Below, piece after piece: positions 57,611 to 64,000 of a DNA stretch of 64,000 nt. This stretch comes from Sipunculus nudus (taxonomy: Eukaryota; Annelida; Sipuncula; Golfingiida; Sipunculidae). The notes beneath the pieces are model-generated. The model did not search any database, had not been told where the DNA came from, and saw nothing but the letters and a program-made list of their open reading frames with translations. Each line of letters starts with the position of its first letter. The stretch's first letter is position 1. The stretch lies in the NCBI GenBank assembly GCA_026874595.1, contig CM049316.1, forward strand, positions 36,585,339 to 36,649,338. The letters are read 5' to 3'. Position numbers and translations under genes: made by a program.

Positions 57611-58479
57611 TTCTGTCTGAATTTATATAGGAAGTGAACAAACCTGCAGGGACAGGTTACTGTTGAAGCCTGTAACTGATTTCAACACAATAACTGCTGC
57701 CACATTGTCAGACGAACATACCGCTCATTGCGCATGCTCGTGGGAAAGGTCTTGTATTGTTTAATCACTCAGACCATACAATATGATAGGCATGCACATG
57801 AATTGCAATGGTAATGGTGCAAAGGGAGGTATTTTTTTCAAGTGTACTGTTTAAACATGTCAAAATTACGTAATGTACGAAAAAACCCCGATTGATTCCA
57901 GTTAAGTATCAGCTTTACAGTTATTTTTATTTGAGATATTCGCTTTACTCTTATACAATACAAAATATAATACACATATGTTAGATTAAACCATAGCTGG
58001 TGTCTTCAATAATCTGGTTAAAACGTATGGAAGGACAAAATAAACCATCCAGGGCTCTTTCTAAGGATAAACGTTTTATTCTCATGGTATTGCTTCCTTT
58101 TTTCGTTCTTAAAATATGGTAATTACATGCTCAATATCGAAAAAGCCCATGTTTGCATCATTTTCATTAACAATGCATGATAAATTTTGCACTACAGTAC
58201 TTTGAAACTATCCTAAATAGATATCATTATACAGATAAAGAGGAATAAAATTTTGTCAGTCATTTATACTCAATGATAATGGGATATTCTTTGTGGAATA
58301 CTCAAAACATAACTCAGGTTTCATAATACAGAGCCCTCTAGCAGTTGCTTGTTGCAGGAAACCAGTAGATTTTTTTTTATTTATAGGTTATTTACCATCC
58401 TGAAGTAAGTTTGTAAACGTGGTTCCCTGATTGAATGAGTGAACAAAGGATTATCGCTTTACCTCTTTTATCATTATAC
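57611..58479. other. unannotated A+T-rich DNA
   Basis: Nothing supportable was seen; no frame over 60 codons and no repeat structure. Confidence 0.45.
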
Positions 58480-59763
58480 CAGTACACTTTTAAAATCAAG
58501 GGTTTTTAAAGGTGGTTAAAGAGGGGTTTTAGCGTATCCATATTGCAAAACCCTTTTCAAATCCCCTCAAGGATTTTACTTTAAAACCCTTTTTTCTATC
58601 AAACCCCTTTAAGGGTTTTCCCTAAAACCCATTTTTCAAGTTTTAGTAAACCCTCTAGAAACCGTTATAGTATTATTAAAAATCTTTCGGAAACCTTTCT
58701 AATTTTTTCAAAATTTTTTCACCTTCATGGAATCTTTATACCCCCTTGGAATAAAAGAAAGAAACTTTTTTTTAGCAAGCTACATTAACAGTGGATTAAG
58801 AAAGATTCTTCGTCTAAGGATCGATATTGTTAGCGTAAGTGCAGGCAGTTTTTAGTTCTCTGAATTTCATGTTAAAAACATGTTTAATGTTGTGTTAGAC
58901 TAGATTCAACAAACAATGCGGGATGTGACGCATCTTTTAGAAATCTTTTTAATTCATAAAAGCCTTTTGTGCACCTTTATTTCAGTTAAAAAACTTCAGA
59001 ATCATTTCAGAAAATAAAGGAAATAGCATTTCCTGAAAATCACCGATACGGTTTTTGTTTTCACACTGTACTTAAGTCTTAAGCCACAGTAAAATGGGCC
59101 GCGTCTGGCAAGGACCTGACAAAAAACATTCCTTGGTTTTCGACTCGCGATTAATTCCAGACATTTTTACTTACATCAATAACTTTTCACATTCAGTCAA
59201 GTCTTATTTAGATAAATGTCTATAAAATTTGGTTAGAATTCGCTGAAAATGAAAAAAAGGATGCCGTTGTCAAAATGGTCCCTACTGACGATCGCCATCT
59301 TGCTGTTGCACGAATGACTGTGCCAGCTTTTCATACTGCACTCACACATTATGTTGTTAAATCTAGTCTATCACAACATCCAACATGGTATTAACATTCA
59401 GATAACTAAAATATAATAAACTCCCACTTACGCTGGTAATCCCGGATATGAAACTTGGAATCTTTCTTCATCCACGGTCAGCTTGATTTAAAAGCCCATG
59501 GTATTTGGATCGATGTGCTTGCATAAAAAATCACGCGGTTACACTCGGGTATATCCGAAAAACTCGTGTGGACGGCGCCATTGCCCCTCGTTGCTTTTAG
59601 AGAAAATATATATTTTAGTTTCCAAAAGGGTGTTTGTAAAAATAAAATAGAATTAACGCAGGAAGTTATGGCTTAAAACCCTCAGGGGTATGGTTTATTT
59701 AACTGGAAACTCGGGGTTTTGAGGAACACCCTTGTGAAACCCCTTACTTCTAACAGTGTACTG
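58480..59763. mobile_element. possible Tc1/mariner-type non-autonomous element
   Basis: The left end CAGTACACTTTTAAAATCAA is matched by the complement of the right end (CAGTACACTGTTAGAAGTAA), and both are followed by AGGGGTTT/AAGGGTTT-type sequence. The right end is followed by TA, and TA lies one base outside the left end. 'TA-CAGT' termini are typical of Tc1/mariner elements. The subterminal 130 bases at the left are packed with AAACCCTTT/GGGTTT motifs. There is no transposase frame in the 1.28 kb. Confidence 0.45.
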
Positions 59764-59812
59764 TAAATTCAACAAACTGTCATATGACAATACATCCTGA
59801 ATAAATTCTGCT

Positions 59813-59814
<2 letters not shown>

Positions 59815-59846
<32 letters not shown>

Positions 59847-59862
59847 TATATATATATATATA
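59815..59862. repeat. (AAT)n then (AT)n microsatellite
   Basis: About ten TAA units followed by eight AT units, then further AT-only sequence to about 59935. Confidence 0.95.
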
Positions 59863-60679
59863 CAATTATATTATTAAAGTATTATTATATATGAAATATA
59901 TAATAATAATATTTTTATTACTATATTATTATCTTCATTATTGCGAGTGCACTGTGAGGCTGCTTGTTTTTGCTTGGGTATTTCCTCATATTTTTTCATT
60001 TGCGTTCCATCGGCCTCTGAGCTGGGCGTCTAAATAGCCCAAGGCAACATATTGGTGATTTTCGTGTCTAGCCGATCAGTGCTTGTCTCAGGTAATACAA
60101 CGACCCATGAATCACTATACAAGAGAAATCCTATGTGTCGCAATACACCATCTCTCCAAGGATTTCCCTGCGTTGGAGACAATTTCATATCTTTAAATAC
60201 TTTGAGGAAAAAAGGAGTAAATATTCACTTCAAGGGATTTGTTATTTTTTTCTTTTTTTTTAAATTTTTTTTCTGAGTTTTTCAACAAGTTATCACAAAA
60301 TGGCTTTTCTCATTGGGCTTATTTTTTTAATGATGCTCGTGCGAAACAAACGACAAACAACAGGCATTTCAACCTGGAATTTCTATATTCATTTGTTATT
60401 TTATAATATAGTTTACCGTATAATATAACATACAGTATAATATGAAATGATGTATAATATGACAACATGAAAGAATATAATATAATATAATGTAATTATA
60501 TAGAAATAGAGTAATAGAATATAATACAATACAATGTTACAATGTATCCAAGGATTTCTTTAATTTCCATATTTCGATAGTTGGCTTGTTTGGGCTGAAT
60601 TAACATGACCAAAGATGACGTTTTATGAACCCGCTGGTACAAAATGTTTAATACAATGTAGTATAAAATAAAGTAAAAT
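59863..60679. other. unannotated, extremely A+T-rich
   Basis: 60405-60540 consists largely of TATAATA/AATATAA variants. The 74-codon frame at 60052-60276 ends in a poly-Phe tail from a T-run and is not convincing. Confidence 0.5.
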
Positions 60680-62190
60680 TAAAATTATTGTATACTATAT
60701 TAAAACTAGATGCAGTCGTGGAAAATCCTTGTTTCTTTAAGATAAAGGACTGAATGTCGCATATTTTAATTCTGAGCTTTTCGCAGGGACTTTTCTTTAT
60801 CTGGTTCATGATATAAAGATTTATGTGCTAAAATTCTCAAGGAAACCTCCTCCCCAAAAAGTCAGCAAAGAATGGTAAAACATGCTATCCAAGAACTCAC
60901 ACAAAGAAATACGCCATGTTAAAAGACTTGGGCCTATAAAGTGAACGAACTCTAAGAACTTTTTTTATATAAACAACATGGGTACCACATCGTCAATGCT
61001 GCAGTGATGCTAATATACTATTTTACTTTTGTATAAAATAACTATATACCGTGAAAATACTTTGAAAAAGTTATATTACCATAGCAAAGTGAAAGATTAT
61101 GGTAGATACTTTGTATTACTTGAAGCTCAAAGGACTTTTTTAGGATGTTTTAGTTGGGTGTAGTCTTAGGCCGACACATATGTCGTTGAACGTTCTTGCA
61201 CACGGAAAAGGCAACATGTATCTGTAGGGCTCAGATAAGTACATTCCAACAGTATTAATCATTTGACCTGAGCTTTGTTGATTGTCATTGAATAAACAGG
61301 TCTGTTCGAAAACTGATAAGGCTGCCCATTACAAGACAGGTTAATATCTTCCAATGCATGAGTATGGCAACAAAATAACTTTAGCGTTCGTTCGTGGCCT
61401 TCTCTCAAACCAAATTAACGATGAACGTTATGAACATATTTTGCTTGAAATAAAAAGAGAGTTAGGATAAAACTGTAATTACAATTCATTAAATTTTGGA
61501 AGTTATCAGAATCATCATAATATTTTTTTTCTTATACACTATTCGATAACGGATTCCTTTGCACTCGTTTGGAAGCCGCTCATTCGTATGTATATGTATA
61601 CATGAAACTTGTACACATGAACTCATGAATGATAAGAAGATTCTGGTTTGTAATGAAATCCCAAACAGTTTGAAGGTGTACTGATAACATGTTTTTTTTT
61701 TATGTTTGAACGTCCCTGGAGATGCGGATCATTAAAAATTTGCTTGCAAGCCCCCCCCCCCCCTCCCCGAATGGTATTGAAGTTGCACATTGATTGTTTT
61801 TTGGGAAAAAAAAAGTTTAATAAAATAACCCATCAATAAGTCAAACTGTTGAAACTGTGGTTATCATAGATAAAGACTTATAAATGTATTGAAATCATGG
61901 CATTTGTATAGCGCTTGAATTAAAAACCTTCACTTCCTTTTGAGGGAGTAAAATTCCTTTGCGTAGTGGACCTTTAAGCACAAGAGAAATAGGGGTACCT
62001 TACGGGGTAAAAATTTAAAATATCAATTATGCAGCTCAATAGGAAATAATGCCACAAAAGAAAACAAACTTGTCCTAGAAGAGCGGACCGACGATACGTG
62101 TGCGGAATTTGGAGAATCAAAACAGACAGGACACAGGTAAACCATTAGGTAGAAAAAAATGCTCAACTGCATATCAAGTATATGGATAAT
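60680..62190 (+). repeat. long duplicated segment, copy 2
   Basis: Collinear with 45163-47905 but lacking the 341-bp MITE and the internal ~670-bp duplication. It keeps CAGTCGTGGAAAATCC at the start, GTGAAAATACTTTGAAAA, ACATTCCAACAGTATTAAT, GAAGCCGCTCATTCGTATG, the C13 run, ATAACCCATCAATAAG and AAACTTGTCCTAGAAGAGCG near the end. Divergence by eye is substantial, so the duplication is not recent. It is probably an uncharacterised transposable element family rather than a gene duplication, since no conserved frame is shared. Confidence 0.75.
61751..61763. repeat. poly-C tract (C13)
   Basis: Homologous in position to the C12 run at 46661 in the other copy of the duplicated segment. Confidence 0.9.
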
Positions 62191-64000
62191 ATAGGGTATA
62201 TAAACTATACATAAATATATTGTAATAGACCATATGAATATAACATAAAATGTTGTTTATATATTAGACAATTTATAAAAAAATATGTTTATAATAAAGT
62301 ATATATTACCTGTTAAACGCAATATTTATGGGTTATGTGTAAATCAGGCATGTGTGCGAAGAAATCTTGCACTTTAAGATGTAATCCGAAACGCTGCTTT
62401 TAACTGTTAAAAGCATATGTAAATAAAATGGATGAAATATTGTCGTGTTTCAAATTCCCTCATTTAAATGTCTCGCACGAAGTATGTGTGTGTTTAATTT
62501 CTAATCATTATCGAGTATCAGTGGTTTCGGAAGGTGTCCATCAACGTAAACGAGATTTCTTCCAACAAGAACTGGACCCTTTAAAGTGAGATTTCAGATA
62601 ACGGAAAATCACGTTTTCTTATTATATGATAAAAAACCTCTTCAGGTGTAATATGTGTTCTTAAACTAATAAAGTTAACGTAAAACGAACGGGATATTTT
62701 ATCATAGCTATCTGGTTTCAGACGGGTTTACAATGACTTCACTTCAGAAAGCTTACTTTTTTCTTTACACGAATCTACCGAAACAAGATACGGCTACGTT
62801 TTACATTTTAACGAATAAAAAGTTTTTGTCCATAAGGAATTTCTTATGAAACAGGTGTGCTGCTTGAATAGGAATTTAATATTTAATTGCTCCCCTTATA
62901 TCTTATTACTTAAGTGCTGTCAATAAAATGTTATAGACTGTCTTATTTTCAAATGCAAGGGATAAATGAACTCTGACAGGTTAACAGGCGTATCATGTGT
63001 CACTATGAATGGTTTTTAGAAAAAACTCTATTGAATTTTCGTCAACCACGGTACATGTGATCACGTATCTGTCTGAATGCCTTCAGGAAAAACCTTTAGT
63101 TGCCACTGATGTATTGCATATGAGTTGGTTCATGTGATCATTAATAATCGAGCATGAACAGTTCATAAATGATAAATTCCGGATGGGTAGGCTTAAGAAA
63201 ATGTACTAGTCCTTTTATGGATTCGCCTATCTTGTTTTTTTTTTGTGGATCTTTTTTTTCAAATTAAAACCAGGACCTCGGTAATATTGCTACAATTTGT
63301 GTAATAATATTCCGCGGTTTATATCTCGCTTGAAATAAAAAAAATTATGTATATTTACTCCTTTTATTTTCTTTGCTTAAATGATGCATTCATAATCTAA
63401 GAAAAGTTATAAATGGCCCCCGAGCGTTTAACTAGAAGACCCAATATTAAGGAGAGATTTAGATGAGCTTGAGGTGAGTAGGTCAAAGCTGGAGATTTTG
63501 ACTGATGTCATGGAAAATAATTTGCAATTTAAATTTGAGGTTTACTGTTCATTAAATCCGATAATGATGGAAGTAGTGTAAAAAATGATAATGTGAGAAA
63601 TGTGTAAGAAAATATCTTATTGTTATAAAATCAAATTAGATATACCGGTATACATAGAAACAACTACTTAAAAATGTCTCCCTACAAGAATACTCAAGTC
63701 CCTATTTCAGAATAACTCGGACGTAAATCAAGTGGCGACATATGACAGATGGAAAATGCATGGATCGTTCAAGTCAAGAAAAATGATTCTTTATAGTGGT
63801 CTTAACTTTCTTATGGTAAATTGAAATCAAGGGACAAGTTAAATTATTCTTATAGAAACCGTAAATTGGTGGTTCTTTTGATAAGTTTCTATATAGATTT
63901 TGTAATTAATAGCATCTGAATGGTCACGTCTGTTCAATCTTAAAATGTTCTCAGGAGACCCTTATATCATACTTTAATGAGAATGTGCCATTCCTCATGT
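62191..64000. other. unannotated A+T-rich DNA
   Basis: There are no frames above 60 codons, no tandem repeats and no match to other parts of the window that I can see. Confidence 0.5.

Overview
The window looks like repeat-dense, non-coding DNA from an animal nuclear genome, most likely a marine invertebrate and perhaps a mollusc. The composition is clearly A+T-rich, homopolymer and dinucleotide microsatellites are frequent, and the longest open frames on either strand (about 160 codons) are explained by repeats or low-complexity sequence. I see no bacterial gene organisation, operon, rRNA, CRISPR array or intact tRNA, and no recognisable protein domain. The mollusc suggestion is inference. 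It rests on a Helentron-like element built round tandem ~148-bp units, as in the 'pearl' type elements described from bivalves, and on repeats with (TTTG)n, 'GGTCAAGG' and 'GGCGGAGG' motifs that I associate with marine invertebrate genomes.

Layout. 0-1.2 kb: an inverted-repeat element (MITE family 1, copy A), then a 577-bp composite of three LTR/tRNA-like units flanked by a 9-bp repeat. 4.6-5.1 kb: a decayed relative of the large array at 33-37 kb. 6.0-6.6 kb: first copy of dispersed family X. 9.9-11.6 kb: a foldback element, then two head-to-head copies of a GAGTCC-rich family. 14.5-16.0 kb: a 43-bp minisatellite. 18.7-19.3 kb: an old direct duplication. 24.4 kb: another GAGTCC copy. 26.6 kb: family Y. 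27.4 kb: a polypurine block. 28.3 kb: three 62-bp repeats. 31.4 kb: a possible inverted-repeat element.

32.86-37.29 kb is the most striking region: two Helentron-like non-autonomous elements in tandem, with 13-bp subterminal inverted repeats, terminal hairpins, a (TTTG)n tract and about 9 and 13 copies of a ~148-bp unit. Part of each array is organised as a ~448-bp higher-order repeat. 37.4 kb: second foldback copy. 40.46-40.60 kb: the only stretch that resembles an internal exon. 45.2-47.9 kb and 60.7-62.2 kb: two diverged copies of one long sequence. The first holds a 341-bp TTAA-flanked MITE and the second keeps the empty site. 52-54 kb: AT and GA microsatellites, a GAGTCC fragment and MITE family 1 copy B. 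55.0 kb: a possible promoter. 58.5-59.8 kb: a possible Tc1/mariner-type element.

There is no set of genes acting together here. The window is best read as intergenic or long-intron DNA formed by successive insertions of non-autonomous transposons. All repeat-family assignments come from comparison by eye within this window. No database search was possible.
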